A stretch of 64,000 nucleotides of DNA from an uncultured Bulleidia sp. (GTDB taxonomy: Bacteria; Bacillota_I; Bacilli_A; Erysipelotrichales; Erysipelotrichaceae), in assembly GCA_934725105.1 (NCBI GenBank), contig CAKVBD010000005.1, positions 1 through 64,000 on the forward strand. The letters are read 5' to 3'. Made by a program: the position numbers and the translations under genes. This document shows, one piece after another, positions 9,066 through 18,836 of this stretch; within the stretch, counting starts at the first letter, position 1, and each line of letters opens with the position of its first letter. The notes under the pieces were generated by a model. The model worked only from the letters and a program-made list of their open reading frames with translations. It was not told the origin of the DNA and ran no database searches.

Positions 9066-9094
9066 TTGAACAATTGAAAAAACATATCTATAAT
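9066..9094 (+). promoter_or_regulatory. SigA-type promoter of dnaD-nth
   Basis: TTGAAC at 9066-9071, a 17-nt spacer, and TATAAT at 9089-9094. A GAGG site follows before the dnaD ATG. Confidence 0.75.
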
Positions 9095-9113
9095 AAAAAA
9101 ACTGAGGTTATGT

Positions 9114-9653
9114 ATGAAATGGTATGAAATGAATTATGTGAATCATAGAGACTGGATTCTGGACAATCTAAATCTTTTGTCTTTAGATGCAAAAGAAGCC
9201 GTTGTTATTCTCATGATTGACTTTATGAATGAGCATCATCTGAAAACAACAATTGAAGATCTTGCGAAGAGAACAAACTTAACAAATGAAGAAATGAATG
9301 AAGTACTTTCTTTACTTTGTGCGAAAAAATATTTAGAAATCAAAGCAGCAAACAATGGTGATATTCGTTTTGTTTTAAATGGATTGTTTGAAACGGATGT
9401 TGCGCGTGATGAAAAGATTATTGATTCTTCATTGTTTGATTTATTTGAAAGTGAAATGGGAAGAACATTATCACAAAGAGAAATGCAGAAGATTGCTGAA
9501 TGGAATCGTACAACAGATAAGAAAATGATTTTCTATGCATTACGTGAAGCAAGTGCATATCAGAAACTTTCTTTTTCCTATATTGATAAGATCTTGCAGG
9601 ATTGGAAGAATAAAGGTTTAACATTGAAGCAGATTGATGAAGGTACATATTAA
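9114..9653 (+). CDS. dnaD: DnaD replication-initiation protein
   Basis: A 179-residue DnaD-family protein that helps DnaA/DnaB load helicase at origins and restarts. The N-terminal winged-helix part covers residues 1-100 (LAKRTNLTNEEMNEVLSLL). The C-terminal DnaD domain has LFDLFESEMGRTLSQREMQ and ends in the YIDKILQDWKNKGL helix typical of the family. GAGG lies 6 nt before the ATG. Its stop overlaps the nth start by one base (TAATG); dnaD-nth pairing is conserved in Firmicutes. Confidence 0.9.
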   Translation: MKWYEMNYVNHRDWILDNLNLLSLDAKEAVVILMIDFMNEHHLKTTIEDLAKRTNLTNEEMNEVLSLLCAKKYLEIKAANNGDIRFVLNGLFETDVARDEKIIDSSLFDLFESEMGRTLSQREMQKIAEWNRTTDKKMIFYALREASAYQKLSFSYIDKILQDWKNKGLTLKQIDEGTY

Positions 9654-10288
9654 TGGAAAGAATGAGTGTTGATGAGATTTTATCTCATTTAGATAGAATG
9701 TATCCTGATGCACATTGTGAATTGAATCATGCCAATGCCTACGAAATGGCAATTGCGGTTATTCTTTCTGCACAGACAACAGATGCTTCTGTAAATCAGG
9801 TAACACCAAAACTGTTTGAAAAATATCCGACAGTGGAATCTTTAGCAAATGCTGAACTCAAAGATGTGGAACAATGTATTTCTAGATTAGGCCTATATCA
9901 TAATAAGGCACGTTCGATTGTGAATTTTGCCAAAGGTGTTGTTGAAAATTATGATGGTGTTGTTCCTGATACAATGGATGATCTTTTGACATTGAGTGGT
10001 GTTGGAAGAAAATGTGCCAATGTGATTCTTTCTGAATGTTATGGTATTCCGTCCCTCGCAGTAGATACACATGTAACGCGTGTATCGAAAAGGCTTGGTC
10101 TTGTATATCAGAAAGATGATGTGAATACAATTGAGAGAAAACTGAAGAGAAAAATACCAAAAGAAAGATGGATCAAAACTCATCATCAGATGATATTTTT
10201 TGGCAGATACTTATGTCAGGCACGCAGTCCTAAATGTGGACTTTGTCCATTTGTTGCCATCTGTCACGAAAAAAATAAGAATTTATAA
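9653..10288 (+). CDS. nth: Endonuclease III (DNA glycosylase/AP lyase)
   Basis: Removes oxidised pyrimidines and cuts at the abasic site. The 211 residues contain the helix-hairpin-helix LSGVGRKCANVIL with the catalytic Lys, the catalytic Asp in AVDTHVTRV, and a C-terminal [4Fe-4S] cluster (Cys spacing C-x6-C-x2-C-x5-C around residues 190-206). Length is normal. It is coupled to dnaD by a one-base overlap and ends in a strong hairpin. Confidence 0.95.
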   Translation: MERMSVDEILSHLDRMYPDAHCELNHANAYEMAIAVILSAQTTDASVNQVTPKLFEKYPTVESLANAELKDVEQCISRLGLYHNKARSIVNFAKGVVENYDGVVPDTMDDLLTLSGVGRKCANVILSECYGIPSLAVDTHVTRVSKRLGLVYQKDDVNTIERKLKRKIPKERWIKTHHQMIFFGRYLCQARSPKCGLCPFVAICHEKNKNL

Positions 10289-10293
10289 AAAAG

Positions 10294-10333
10294 AAAGCTA
10301 CTCACTAAATTGAAGTGAATAGCTTTTTATTTA
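10294..10333 (+). terminator. Terminator between nth and the convergent membrane gene
   Basis: AAAGCTA-C-TCACT (10294-10306) pairs with AGTGA-A-TAGCTTT (10314-10326), followed by TTTATTT. The symmetry suggests it can work in both directions. Confidence 0.75.
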
Positions 10334-10783
10334 CTGTTGTCCATAATATTCAGCATCTCCATAGCCTAGAAGCATAATAAAGATTGGCTGAAAGAAGAAT
10401 AATCCAAGACCAAACAATTGACTTTTTCCAAATGCTTTGGCGAGTTTTTGGGAAAAGATAAAGTTGATGACTAAAGTAACAAATGAGAATAGAACTGCGA
10501 TAAATGTTTTATTTCCATTGTTGTTTCTAAAGCCGGCAATAAAATTGCTGAATGCTTCTATAATGAATGCTTCTGAATTCCACGCAATCTTGTATGTGAA
10601 ATATTCGTTGACAACAGGAATCCATGCAAGCCATCCAGTAATACCTGCTTTTTGAAACAGTCGATACGCACCAAATGCATATAAAACATACCAAACGACA
10701 CCAAATAACAATGTCAGAATAAATAATGTAACCGATAGAAAACTAGCAGTCAGTAAAGATAATAAAAGAATATAAAGAAACAT
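10331..10783 (-). CDS. DUF5684-like small membrane protein
   Basis: A 150-residue protein with about four membrane helices. The central segment FQKAGITGWLAWIPVVNEY is the recognisable feature of the DUF5684 group, whose function is unknown. A polar stretch (FRNNNGNKT) lies between helices two and three. GGAGG sits 7 nt before the ATG. It is a single gene downstream of the nth terminator. Confidence 0.6.
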   Translation of the reverse strand: MFLYILLLSLLTASFLSVTLFILTLLFGVVWYVLYAFGAYRLFQKAGITGWLAWIPVVNEYFTYKIAWNSEAFIIEAFSNFIAGFRNNNGNKTFIAVLFSFVTLVINFIFSQKLAKAFGKSQLFGLGLFFFQPIFIMLLGYGDAEYYGQQ

Positions 10784-10824
10784 ATGATACCTCCCTGGAT
10801 ATGTGTATTATATATCATCGCATA

Positions 10825-10852
10825 CAAAAAGTGAGCCGTAGTGGGCTCACTT
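10825..10852 (-). terminator. Terminator of the recU-PBP operon
   Basis: GTGAGCC at 10831-10837 pairs with GGCTCAC at 10844-10850. Read on the minus strand the stem is followed by CTTTTTG. Confidence 0.75.
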
Positions 10853-10861
10853 CATGTGTTT

Positions 10862-13438
10862 TTAGTCCTCGTGTTCTGGCTGCTCTGTCTGTTCTGGAGC
10901 AGGAGAAGGATCAGGTGTTTGTGTTGGTTCGACAGTTGGTGTCGGTGTTGGATTTGGATCTTCACCAGTTTTTACTTCCTGGCAGATTTCACCAGAAGTA
11001 TCACTTGTCTTTTCATATCCATAATAACCACAGACACGATATGTCTTGCCATATGTAATTCCAGGAACAGTTTGTGTAGAAGATGGACCTTCAGAAGTGA
11101 TTTCTCCTAAGGTTGCACCATTTTCTTCAATACGTGCCTTATAGATAACACGTCCTGTAATCCAGGAAGGTGAGAATGTTTCTTCATTTGTATCCGCAAC
11201 TTCCAGCTTGCTTGAATCTGGATAATCAGCCCAGTTGAATGTAATGTTCAATCCATCTGCAGTCGCAGAGAATGAAGAAATATTGTCCAATGGATCCGCT
11301 GTAATATTGAATTCGCCAAGTTTAGAGAATTCTTTCTTGATTAAACCTGTAGTGATATATTCTTCAGGTGTATTTTCATTTGGTGCAACGTAAGGGAAGA
11401 TACCCTTAACATGTGTGATAGAAACAACATCTTCAGGCTGCTGTACGGCTTCTGGAGAAGAATCTCTTTGTAGAACATCCATCATTTCAGAACAGATATG
11501 ACCAGGAATATTCATTAATGCACGTGCTGTATTGAAGTATGTTGCCTGTCCAGCTTCAGCTTTTTCCCAGCCGACCCATACAGCTGTTGTATATTCTGTT
11601 GTTTCCGCAACCATCCATTTATCTTTCATGGCACCAAGTGGAATACCATATTGCAGACCATCCGTACCCCAGTCAGTTGTACCTGTTTTTGCATATGTTG
11701 TGTAGTTTCTCTTTAAGATCTGCATGTAGTTGTAGATTCCGGAGCTTACACAATATTCCATTAATGTACTTGTCAGATACGCACTTGCTTCGGATAACAC
11801 CTTTGTAGGTGTGTATTCTGGAATAAAGTCATCTTGATTGCCACTGCGGTATACGACTTTAGTGATTGTATGTGGCGTAATATAATTACCACCATTCATT
11901 AAGACAGCATGTGCAGCCATTAATTCTTTTGCGCTGCATGTATATGCATTACCACCAATTGCAAATGAGATATCAAATAGTGATGGATCAAATGTTGAGA
12001 AGTGTAATGCTTTTAAATAATCTGTAATCGTTTTGACACCTTTTTCATCAATGACAGCCTGCATTGTCTGAATGGCAGGAGTATTCAAAGATTTAGCAAC
12101 TGCTTCTTTGAGATCAACTCTACCATTATATTGACCGTTGGCGTTTTTGAATGTCCAGTTACCATACGTAACAGCTTTATCGACGAGTTCATGTGTTGTA
12201 GCCCATCCAAGATATTCAAATGCAAGAGCGTAATCTAAGAAAGGTTTTACCGCAGAACCAGGCTGCTTATACTGGTTTGTAGCATGGTTCAATAACATAG
12301 AACCACCTTGAGAATAGTTTCTGCCACCACCAATGGCGACAATTTCACCCGTCTGGTTATTTTCAGAAATGACACCAGCTTCCATGAGGTCATCAGAGAA
12401 AGTAACATTTGGATTGTTGCCAGCTAAGATATCTTCCACTGCAGATTGTGCAACGGGATCCATTGCTGTGTGAATTTCCATAGAAACGTTCATTGGATCT
12501 TGTCCAGTGATTTCCTGTGCTTCCTTGATTGCTTCATCAATGTATGCTTGATATTGATAGTTCGTATCAGTGAGTGTTGATTTTGGATCAATGAGAAGAT
12601 CTTCTACCTTAATGCTTTTTGCTAAAGCGTATTCTTTATCAGAAATATATCCATGACGCTTCATCATCGCAAGAACTGTATTTCTTCTGTCTGTTGCGTG
12701 ATCGAGGTAGTTATGTGGATCATAGTAGTAAGGGGAGTTAACAACACCTGCAAGTAAGGCACATTCTGAAGTATTTAATTCAGAAACAGATTTGCCAAAA
12801 TATTGCTGTGCGGCTTTCTGCACACCACGGATATTACCGACACCACCAAAGTTCATCTTGTTTAGATATAACTGGAAGATTTCTTTCTTTGTAGACTGCT
12901 TTTCAAGCTTCAATGCAAGATCAATCTGCTGGATCTTGTATTCAATATCTGCAGTTTTAGAAATTCCTTTATCATCATTCTGGAAGTATGTCAGTTTGAC
13001 AAGCTGCATTGTAAATGTTGAACCACCTTGACGATTTCCATGAAGCAATGTATTGACCATGGACATCGCAAAACGAGGAATATCGAAACCGTTATGCTTG
13101 AAGTAACGAGAGTCTTCAATCGATAAGAATGCATCTACAAGAGCTTCAGGGAATTGATCGTAGTCAACGTTTTCTCTCAGCTGTGTACCAACGTCAGCAA
13201 TCTGATTTCCATCCTTGTCATAAATCAGCGTGGATTCCTGTGAGAAAAAATCATCTCTGTTTAATTCAGGTTCATCTTTCAGCATTGTTTCTAGACCGAC
13301 AATACCAATTGTTCCAAAAACGAGTTCGAATCCAACCAGGATTGCTAATAGTAATGTTACAAATCGTAATCCATGAAATTTTCTTTTTCCATTGGCAGGT
13401 TTTTTATTCACTTTATTCTTTTTCTTTTGAAATGACAT
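10862..13438 (-). CDS. Class A penicillin-binding protein (PBP1A-type), copy 1
   Basis: Bifunctional peptidoglycan synthase of 858 residues. Order: basic cytosolic tail, one membrane helix (about 25-47), and a GT51 glycosyltransferase ([13 protein letters not shown] with the catalytic Glu, [21 protein letters not shown]). The transpeptidase follows (nucleophile SAVK after [14 protein letters not shown]). Next comes a fibronectin-III-like region and a Pro/Thr/Glu-rich tail of about 35 residues. AGGAGG precedes the ATG. It overlaps recU by 26 bp, the classic recU-ponA pair. A second copy lies at 32320-34944. Confidence 0.93.
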   Translation of the reverse strand: MSFQKKKNKVNKKPANGKRKFHGLRFVTLLLAILVGFELVFGTIGIVGLETMLKDEPELNRDDFFSQESTLIYDKDGNQIADVGTQLRENVDYDQFPEALVDAFLSIEDSRYFKHNGFDIPRFAMSMVNTLLHGNRQGGSTFTMQLVKLTYFQNDDKGISKTADIEYKIQQIDLALKLEKQSTKKEIFQLYLNKMNFGGVGNIRGVQKAAQQYFGKSVSELNTSECALLAGVVNSPYYYDPHNYLDHATDRRNTVLAMMKRHGYISDKEYALAKSIKVEDLLIDPKSTLTDTNYQYQAYIDEAIKEAQEITGQDPMNVSMEIHTAMDPVAQSAVEDILAGNNPNVTFSDDLMEAGVISENNQTGEIVAIGGGRNYSQGGSMLLNHATNQYKQPGSAVKPFLDYALAFEYLGWATTHELVDKAVTYGNWTFKNANGQYNGRVDLKEAVAKSLNTPAIQTMQAVIDEKGVKTITDYLKALHFSTFDPSLFDISFAIGGNAYTCSAKELMAAHAVLMNGGNYITPHTITKVVYRSGNQDDFIPEYTPTKVLSEASAYLTSTLMEYCVSSGIYNYMQILKRNYTTYAKTGTTDWGTDGLQYGIPLGAMKDKWMVAETTEYTTAVWVGWEKAEAGQATYFNTARALMNIPGHICSEMMDVLQRDSSPEAVQQPEDVVSITHVKGIFPYVAPNENTPEEYITTGLIKKEFSKLGEFNITADPLDNISSFSATADGLNITFNWADYPDSSKLEVADTNEETFSPSWITGRVIYKARIEENGATLGEITSEGPSSTQTVPGITYGKTYRVCGYYGYEKTSDTSGEICQEVKTGEDPNPTPTPTVEPTQTPDPSPAPEQTEQPEHED

Positions 13439-14021
13439 TTGTTACCTCCTCATTTTTAAAGTAAAGACGATCTACGACTTCAAGATAATCAACAGGTCTT
13501 CCATAGTAGCTTTGAATGGAATGACCATGCGTCATGATCCATTTATATGGAATTGATTTTCTTTCAATTCCATGAATATAATCTATCATTTCCTGTGCAT
13601 CAACTAGATACGTTAAGTTATGATACGTTAAGCGAAATATAACGAAGCAGATACCACCATGCTTACGACAATTTTCAAGATGCGTAATCTGGTGAGGATG
13701 AATATAAGAGAGGGAGAAAGCAGTTTTGCTTTGACACTCCTTTGCTTCAAAATCAATGTATTTTCCACGATACACACCGTTGTAGTCGGTGGTTGATGGA
13801 GTTTTGAAATAAGCTTCTGTGATTTTTGCGGCAGATCGCATTGGATAATCAACCTTTACAATCTGTACCGGTGTCGGTTTTTTATGTATCACAGCACGAT
13901 CCATATCCAGATAATACTGATTCGTAGTATTGATATCTTTTTCAAGATTCATACCACGATCACCGAATCTTGCGGGTGCATGTGTCCATGCTGTTTTCTT
14001 TCCGTTTGGGTAATTTATCAT
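13413..14021 (-). CDS. recU: Holliday junction resolvase RecU
   Basis: Cuts Holliday junctions in Firmicute recombination and chromosome segregation. The 202 residues have the RecU N-terminus (YPNG near residues 4-7, then [10 protein letters not shown]), the catalytic block [18 protein letters not shown] with Asp, Glu and Lys, and LSYIHPHQI. Only a weak AGG site lies upstream. A TATAAT on the minus strand about 20 nt upstream probably drives the operon. The 3' end runs into the PBP start, so the two are coupled. Confidence 0.92.
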   Translation of the reverse strand: MINYPNGKKTAWTHAPARFGDRGMNLEKDINTTNQYYLDMDRAVIHKKPTPVQIVKVDYPMRSAAKITEAYFKTPSTTDYNGVYRGKYIDFEAKECQSKTAFSLSYIHPHQITHLENCRKHGGICFVIFRLTYHNLTYLVDAQEMIDYIHGIERKSIPYKWIMTHGHSIQSYYGRPVDYLEVVDRLYFKNEEVTNVISKEKE

Positions 14022-14128
14022 AAGCCTAAATCAACATAAATCATTATACCTTTGTTCACAAAAATTAGAAAGCCATATTGCGTTTGTTTCATTTGAATGT
14101 AATAATTATATGGATAGGAGGTATTGAA

Positions 14129-14458
14129 ATGGCTGGAAAACTTAACTTAGATCCACAAGGAATCGTTGATAAAGAATTTGATATTGATTTTAAAGGATAC
14201 AATCCAGATCAAGTCGATCATATGCTCGATCTTGTCATCCAGGACTATCAGACATATCAAAATCTCTTAGAAGAAATGGATCGTAAATTGTCTGATCTTG
14301 AAAGAACAAATGCTTCATTACGTGCAAAACTGATTGAAGTTGAAGGAAAACAAAGAGCTTCTCAAGATGCGAATCCTATTTTAACAAACGGTTCTTCTCA
14401 AGTAGATATTCTGAAACGTTTATCTAGACTGGAAGCTGAAGTTTTTAACAAGCAATAA
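14129..14458 (+). CDS. gpsB: Cell division regulator GpsB (DivIVA family)
   Basis: A 109-residue DivIVA-like protein that links PBPs to the division site. The N-terminal membrane-binding domain has the family motif IVDKEFDIDFKGYNPDQVD, followed by a coiled coil (about residues 40-75) and a short C-terminal helix. The frame opens earlier at 14078, but the ATG at 14129 follows TAGGAGG. gpsB next to rnpB and near recU-PBP is the Bacillus order. The stop codon touches the 5' end of RNase P RNA. Confidence 0.9.
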   Translation: MAGKLNLDPQGIVDKEFDIDFKGYNPDQVDHMLDLVIQDYQTYQNLLEEMDRKLSDLERTNASLRAKLIEVEGKQRASQDANPILTNGSSQVDILKRLSRLEAEVFNKQ

Positions 14459-14813
14459 CATACGTGAGGCAGCCGCTAGTATTTTCTAGAGGAAAGTCCA
14501 TGCTCGCACGATCTGCGATGGTCGTAGTGTTTGTGCTGGTCCAATCAATAAGGCCAGGCACCAATTGGTGACGGCGGAGAAAGAGCCTAAGGACATTGTC
14601 TATGGCCGATTCCCTTAAGGTGTCACAGTGACGAAGTCTTAGTGGAAACATTAAGAGTGGAACGAGATAAACCCCGCAAGCGAGAAACCCAAATTTGGTA
14701 GGGGAATCATCAAGAGCGAAATGAAGTTCAAGATGGGTGTAGTAATACACAGATAAATGACTGCCGCCTTGTTTTACAAGGAACAGAACATGGCTTATGA
14801 TCGTATGCGATTG
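14452..14813 (+). ncRNA. rnpB: RNase P RNA (class B)
   Basis: Catalytic RNA of RNase P, which matures tRNA 5' ends. The conserved P4/CR-I block GAGGAAAGTCCATGCTCGC starts near 14491, CACAGTGACGAAGTC lies near 14624, GAGAAACCCAAATTTGGTA near 14682, and GAACATGGCTTA near 14783, all as in the Bacillus-type RNA. P1 can form from CATACG (14459-14464) with CGTATG (14802-14807), extended by CAAT with ATTG. The extended P1 overlaps the gpsB stop codon, so the 5' end is approximate. No promoter of its own was clear. Confidence 0.95.
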
Positions 14814-14815
14814 AG

Positions 14816-14848
14816 CGAGAGAGTATTCACTCTCTCGTTTTGTTTTTT
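14816..14848 (+). terminator. Terminator of rnpB
   Basis: CGAGAGAGT, a 4-nt loop and ACTCTCTCG (14816-14837), then TTTTGTTTTTT. It is a perfect 9-bp stem starting 3 nt after the P1 helix of RNase P RNA. Confidence 0.92.
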
Positions 14849-14887
14849 GTGTGTTATACTTTTATAGCTGTTAAAAGGAGATAGAGT

Positions 14888-15481
14888 ATGAATTTACCTA
14901 ATAAATTAACAATATTTAGAATTATTTTGATTCCAGTGATTATTCTTGTGTATTTATTCCCATATGAATCTTTTGGAATCGTACCAGCCTGCTTCAATAT
15001 TGGCGGTATTGATCTTTCTATCATTCAGGTAATTGCTTTAGTCATTTATGTTGTTGCGGCAATTACGGATGCATTGGATGGAAACATTGCACGTTCTCGT
15101 AATTTAATCACAACATTTGGAAAGTTTGCTGATCCAATTGCGGATAAGCTTCTTACAACAACAATGTTCTTGTTATTTGTATCTCAGGGAATCATTCCTG
15201 TTGTACCAGTCATTATTATGATTGCTAGAGATACGGTTGTTGATGGATGCAGAATGATGGCAGCAAGCAATGGTAAGGTTGTTGCGGCTGGAATGATGGG
15301 AAAATTGAAGACTGTTTTCCAGATGATCACAGTTGCATTGATCTTATTGAACAATCTTCCATTTGCATTATTGAACTTGCCAGTGAGCGATATTATGCTA
15401 TGGCTCAGTGCACTTGTTTCTTTCGTTTCTGGTGTTCAATATTTCAACCAGATGAAAGATGACATTATGGAATCTATTTAA
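14888..15481 (+). CDS. pgsA: CDP-diacylglycerol-glycerol-3-phosphate 3-phosphatidyltransferase
   Basis: Makes phosphatidylglycerol-phosphate, the committed step to phosphatidylglycerol. The 197-residue integral membrane protein carries the CDP-alcohol phosphotransferase signature D-x2-DG-x2-AR-x8-G-x3-D-x3-D (from DALDGNIARSRN to GKFADPIADK). AAAGGAG precedes the ATG. In many Firmicutes pgsA-cinA-recA is conserved; here recA follows directly and cinA is missing. Confidence 0.94.
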   Translation: MNLPNKLTIFRIILIPVIILVYLFPYESFGIVPACFNIGGIDLSIIQVIALVIYVVAAITDALDGNIARSRNLITTFGKFADPIADKLLTTTMFLLFVSQGIIPVVPVIIMIARDTVVDGCRMMAASNGKVVAAGMMGKLKTVFQMITVALILLNNLPFALLNLPVSDIMLWLSALVSFVSGVQYFNQMKDDIMESI

Positions 15482-15499
15482 AATCTTATAAGTTTTTTT

Positions 15500-15524
15500 G
15501 GAATTCCTCAAAAATACGTGAATA
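15500..15524 (+). promoter_or_regulatory. SigH/ComX-like promoter of recA
   Basis: GGAATT at 15500-15505, a 12-nt spacer, GTGAATA at 15518-15524. The same element with identical spacing precedes comGA, comGC and dprA. It lies 21 nt before the recA ATG. A T-tract precedes the GGAATT. No LexA-type palindrome is seen in the pgsA-recA gap. Confidence 0.7.
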
Positions 15525-15545
15525 TAGTATTAAGGAGAAAAAAAC

Positions 15546-16586
15546 ATGGCTACAAAAGACAAAAAATCTGAAGTATTGACAGATGAAAAAAAAGATCAGC
15601 TTTTGAATGATGCTTTAAAGGCAATTGAAAAAGAATATGGAAAAGGTTCTATCATGAAGTTAGGTGATAGAGCTGCAGTATCTGTAGATGCGATTCCAAG
15701 TGGCTCTTTAGCATTAGATAAGGCTTTAGGCATTGGTGGATATCCAAAGGGAAGAATCATTGAAATCTTTGGACCGGAATCCAGTGGTAAAACAACACTT
15801 GCTTTACATGCAATTGCGGAATGTCAAAAGCAGGGTGGCAGATGTGCATTTATTGATGCTGAAAATGCCATTGATCCAGTATATGCAAAACATTTAGGTG
15901 TTGATATTGATGAATTGATTCTATCGCAGCCAGATTCTGGTGAACAGGCTTTAGATATCACAGAATTATTGATCAAGTCTGGTGCAATTGATCTTGTTGT
16001 AGTGGACAGTGTTGCGGCACTTGTTCCACAGGCAGAATTAGATGGTGAAATGGGAGATGCTTCTGTAGGTTTACAGGCACGTCTGATGTCCAAGGCAATG
16101 CGAAAGCTTGCTGGTGTTATGAACCATTCCAATACAACAGCGATCTTTATTAACCAGTTAAGAGAAAAAGTTGGTGTGATGTTTGGAAATCCTGAAACAA
16201 CACCTGGCGGTAGAGCGTTAAAATTCTATTCTTCAGTTCGTCTAGATGTTAGAAGAAGTGAAACATTGAAAAATGGTGCAGATGCTTATGGTAACGTTAC
16301 AAAGATCAAAGTTGTGAAGAATAAGGTTGCACCACCATTCAAGACAGCTACAGTTAACATTATCTATGGAGAAGGTATTTCTCATTCTGATGAATTAATT
16401 AATCTCGCAGTTGAAAATGACATCATTGAAAAAGCTGGTGCATGGTTCTCTTATGAAGGAGAAAAGATTGGCCAGGGTATCAATTCTGTTAGAGAATATC
16501 TGAAAACACATCCTGAATTTGAAGAAAAGGTAACTGCACAGCTCAAAGCTGTTATGTATCCTGAAGAAGAAAGTGAACAGGCATAA
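15546..16586 (+). CDS. recA: Recombinase RecA
   Basis: ATP-dependent strand-exchange protein for repair, SOS induction and transformation. The 346 residues contain Walker [10 protein letters not shown], Walker [11 protein letters not shown], the L1/L2 DNA-binding loops ([39 protein letters not shown]) and an acidic tail. AAGGAG precedes the ATG. The upstream promoter is the shared competence-type element, so its induction may follow competence rather than, or besides, DNA damage. Confidence 0.98.
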   Translation: MATKDKKSEVLTDEKKDQLLNDALKAIEKEYGKGSIMKLGDRAAVSVDAIPSGSLALDKALGIGGYPKGRIIEIFGPESSGKTTLALHAIAECQKQGGRCAFIDAENAIDPVYAKHLGVDIDELILSQPDSGEQALDITELLIKSGAIDLVVVDSVAALVPQAELDGEMGDASVGLQARLMSKAMRKLAGVMNHSNTTAIFINQLREKVGVMFGNPETTPGGRALKFYSSVRLDVRRSETLKNGADAYGNVTKIKVVKNKVAPPFKTATVNIIYGEGISHSDELINLAVENDIIEKAGAWFSYEGEKIGQGINSVREYLKTHPEFEEKVTAQLKAVMYPEEESEQA

Positions 16587-16592
16587 TATGTA

Positions 16593-16619
16593 AGAAGCAT
16601 CCATGTGATGCTTCTTTTT
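16593..16619 (+). terminator. Terminator of recA
   Basis: AGAAGCATC (16593-16601), a 5-nt loop, GATGCTTCT (16607-16615), then TTTT. Confidence 0.88.
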
Positions 16620-16621
16620 GG

Positions 16622-16627
16622 TATAAT
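16622..16627 (+). promoter_or_regulatory. -10 box close to the PAP2 gene start
   Basis: TATAAT ends 7 nt before the ATG at 16635, with no Shine-Dalgarno between, so transcription would start at the ATG. No convincing -35 was found because the recA terminator occupies the upstream sequence. Confidence 0.4.
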
Positions 16628-16634
16628 AATGCAG

Positions 16635-17105
16635 ATGAACTACATAGAAATGAATCAACAGTTTCAAAAGCATAAGAAAGTGATTGTGACAGTGAATCAA
16701 TGGGTTACATACGTTTTTTATATGTTATATCCATTGGCTTTGTTGTATTTATTTTTGAATAGAAAAGAATTACTTTTGAAAAGTATTCTTGTGCCTGGAT
16801 GCAGTTTTGTTCTTCTTTCTTTTATCCGTAAAAAAATTGCACGCAAAAGACCATATGAAGTCTATGACTTTAAACCAGTCATTGAAAAAGAAACAAAAGC
16901 AAACTCTATGCCGTCTAGACATGTATTTTCTGCATGTCTGATAGCAATGGTTTATTTACAGATCAATACAGTATTCGGATGTATTTTATTGCTGCTTGCG
17001 CTTATCAGTGCAGTATTACGCGTTGTTGGCGGGGTACATTTTGTAAGTGATGTTGTGATTGGCTATATTGCAGGAATTGTTTGTGGTATTTTGCTTTTTT
17101 TATAG
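16635..17105 (+). CDS. PAP2-family membrane phosphatase
   Basis: About 156 residues with several membrane helices and the three phosphatase motifs: KKIARKRP (motif 1), PSRH in SMPSRHVFSA (motif 2) and RVVGGVHFVSD (motif 3, catalytic His and Asp). Members remove phosphate from lipid phosphates such as undecaprenyl pyrophosphate or phosphatidylglycerophosphate; pgsA is close by, but the substrate is not determined by sequence. Start choice is uncertain: ATGs at 16629, 16635 and 16650 are all in frame and none has a ribosome site. A TATAAT just upstream favours a leaderless start at 16635. Confidence 0.8.
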   Translation: MNYIEMNQQFQKHKKVIVTVNQWVTYVFYMLYPLALLYLFLNRKELLLKSILVPGCSFVLLSFIRKKIARKRPYEVYDFKPVIEKETKANSMPSRHVFSACLIAMVYLQINTVFGCILLLLALISAVLRVVGGVHFVSDVVIGYIAGIVCGILLFL

Positions 17106-17113
17106 GTGAAGGC

Positions 17114-18274
17114 TCATATATTTATCAATAGCTGAATATGATATTGACCATCCACATATTCTTGTAATGTTCCATGGTGTTTATTGATTAGATCATTCAT
17201 GGAATGAATATATGCAAGATCTTGTTTTTTTGAGGATTTCTGAATTGTGATTTCAAGAAAGAGTTTATTCTCTTGTTGTGAACATTTTATTACCATATAT
17301 TTTCTTAAAAAATTTTCATATATGTTTTCTATAGCATTGTCTATGAAATGAGAGAGTAATAGACAAAAATCAATAAATTCTTTTGAAGTATTTTTTTTGA
17401 CATGCATTGAGATGTTAAATTGAATATCATAATATTTCTTAACTTCATATTGGAGTAAAGCATTCATATAAATATTAGTGCTGTAATTTGGAATTGTGTT
17501 AATTTCGATTTTATCAGTCGCTGAAGAAATATATTGTAAAGCATCTGCGATTTGATCATGTTCCAGCATAGAATGAATCACAGATAGATCGTGAATAAAA
17601 TCATGCTTTTGTTGAGAAATGTTTTCTGTCTGTGCCAATGTGAATTCATATTGATTATGTGCTAGTTTTAAGATTTCTTCCTGTTCTTTCATCTGTTTTA
17701 TAATAATGTCCTGTTTCTGATTCTGAAAAAATAAATATGAAATAATACAAACGATTACACATATTACGATAGATACAAGAAAGTAAAATACTGTCATTGT
17801 TTCAACTTGAGAGGCAATGAGAATGAAACTTGTTCCTGCGATGATCATATTAAATATACAATGAATTGCGATTTCCTTGCTTGAATCATCATGATCACTT
17901 TGTAGAATCAATGAAAATAGAATCTGTACAATTGGAGCAAGAATAGATTCATTGATAGATAAATCATGAGTAAAATAATTAAGTCCATGCACGCTATATT
18001 TTAAACTGCAAAGAAATAAAATCTTAGAAGAAAATTCCAATAATTGAATAGGATTTTGCTTTTGTTGTCCAAGGTAAAATACTACAGAAAATGTAATCGT
18101 AATAAGAATTGTCTCTATAAGAATTGGAAGCTGAAAATATGAAATGATGAATGATGCAAATAGAATCAGAAATAAAAATCCAGAATGTATTTTTCTTTGT
18201 CCATTAATATTTCTAAAACACAACATAATGTAAAGAAAACACCATGTTCCAGTTTGAATGAGTATGTCTTTCAT
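17114..18274 (-). CDS. AgrC-like sensor histidine kinase with degenerate ATP lid
   Basis: 386 residues: about six N-terminal membrane helices (1-190), a short coiled region, then a GHKL-type kinase. The phosphoacceptor region is QQKHDFIHDL, comparable to the RHDxxN box of AgrC-type kinases. The N box is SHFIDNAIENIY. The expected glycine-rich G box is absent: KKQDLAYIHSM lies where GxGLxxI should be. ATP binding may therefore be weak or lost. GGAGG lies 7 nt before the ATG. It is the last gene of a minus-strand set with a LytTR regulator and a small membrane protein. Confidence 0.75.
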   Translation of the reverse strand: MKDILIQTGTWCFLYIMLCFRNINGQRKIHSGFLFLILFASFIISYFQLPILIETILITITFSVVFYLGQQKQNPIQLLEFSSKILFLCSLKYSVHGLNYFTHDLSINESILAPIVQILFSLILQSDHDDSSKEIAIHCIFNMIIAGTSFILIASQVETMTVFYFLVSIVICVIVCIISYLFFQNQKQDIIIKQMKEQEEILKLAHNQYEFTLAQTENISQQKHDFIHDLSVIHSMLEHDQIADALQYISSATDKIEINTIPNYSTNIYMNALLQYEVKKYYDIQFNISMHVKKNTSKEFIDFCLLLSHFIDNAIENIYENFLRKYMVIKCSQQENKLFLEITIQKSSKKQDLAYIHSMNDLINKHHGTLQEYVDGQYHIQLLINI

Positions 18275-18289
18275 GGATAATCCTCCGCG

Positions 18290-18754
18290 TTATTGTGAAT
18301 ATAATCCAGTTTTTTTAACCAGATATAGAAATAATGAATAAAAGGATAGAATAGGGGTAAGTATTAATACAAAAAACTCTGAACTTACCGTAATTATAGA
18401 ATTGTTGAAAACATTGAATGACAGAAATAAGCAAATAAAATCAATACTCCAATAGAATAATAAATCTTTCGTTTTTTCTTTTCGAATCACAGCATAAATG
18501 ATTGTTTGTGTAATGTTATGATTCTTTTTGTGAAATTGAACAACAAGGAAAGAAAGTAAAGCCCAGCCGAGTGGATCTAGAAGTAAACCATAGATTATAA
18601 AATCTAAAAAATAGCGGAACAAATCATCTGAAATGTTATTTTCAGTCATAAACAATATTTGATGTTTTGCAAGAAACAATAAGACAAATAGTGTGAAGAC
18701 ACCAAATGCTAAACTGGCAATGATAATTATTTGCAATAAATATTTTTTATTCAT
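18290..18754 (-). CDS. Small membrane protein between regulator and kinase
   Basis: About 154 residues with roughly four hydrophobic segments and no family I recognise. It is not an AgrB-type peptidase: no paired His/Cys is visible in a suitable spacing. The open frame continues to 18871 inside the regulator gene, but the ATG at 18754 has AAGAAGG upstream and begins at the first membrane helix (NKKYLLQIIIIASLAFG). Its place between regulator and kinase suggests a role in signal production, sensing or immunity, which is inference from position only. Confidence 0.6.
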   Translation of the reverse strand: MNKKYLLQIIIIASLAFGVFTLFVLLFLAKHQILFMTENNISDDLFRYFLDFIIYGLLLDPLGWALLSFLVVQFHKKNHNITQTIIYAVIRKEKTKDLLFYWSIDFICLFLSFNVFNNSIITVSSEFFVLILTPILSFYSLFLYLVKKTGLYSQ

Positions 18755-18836
18755 AAGAAACCTTCTTTCTTGATTCCAATATAGGAAGAAAGAATTCATA
18801 AGACAATGATGCATGTCTAATCGATGCTGTTTTTGT

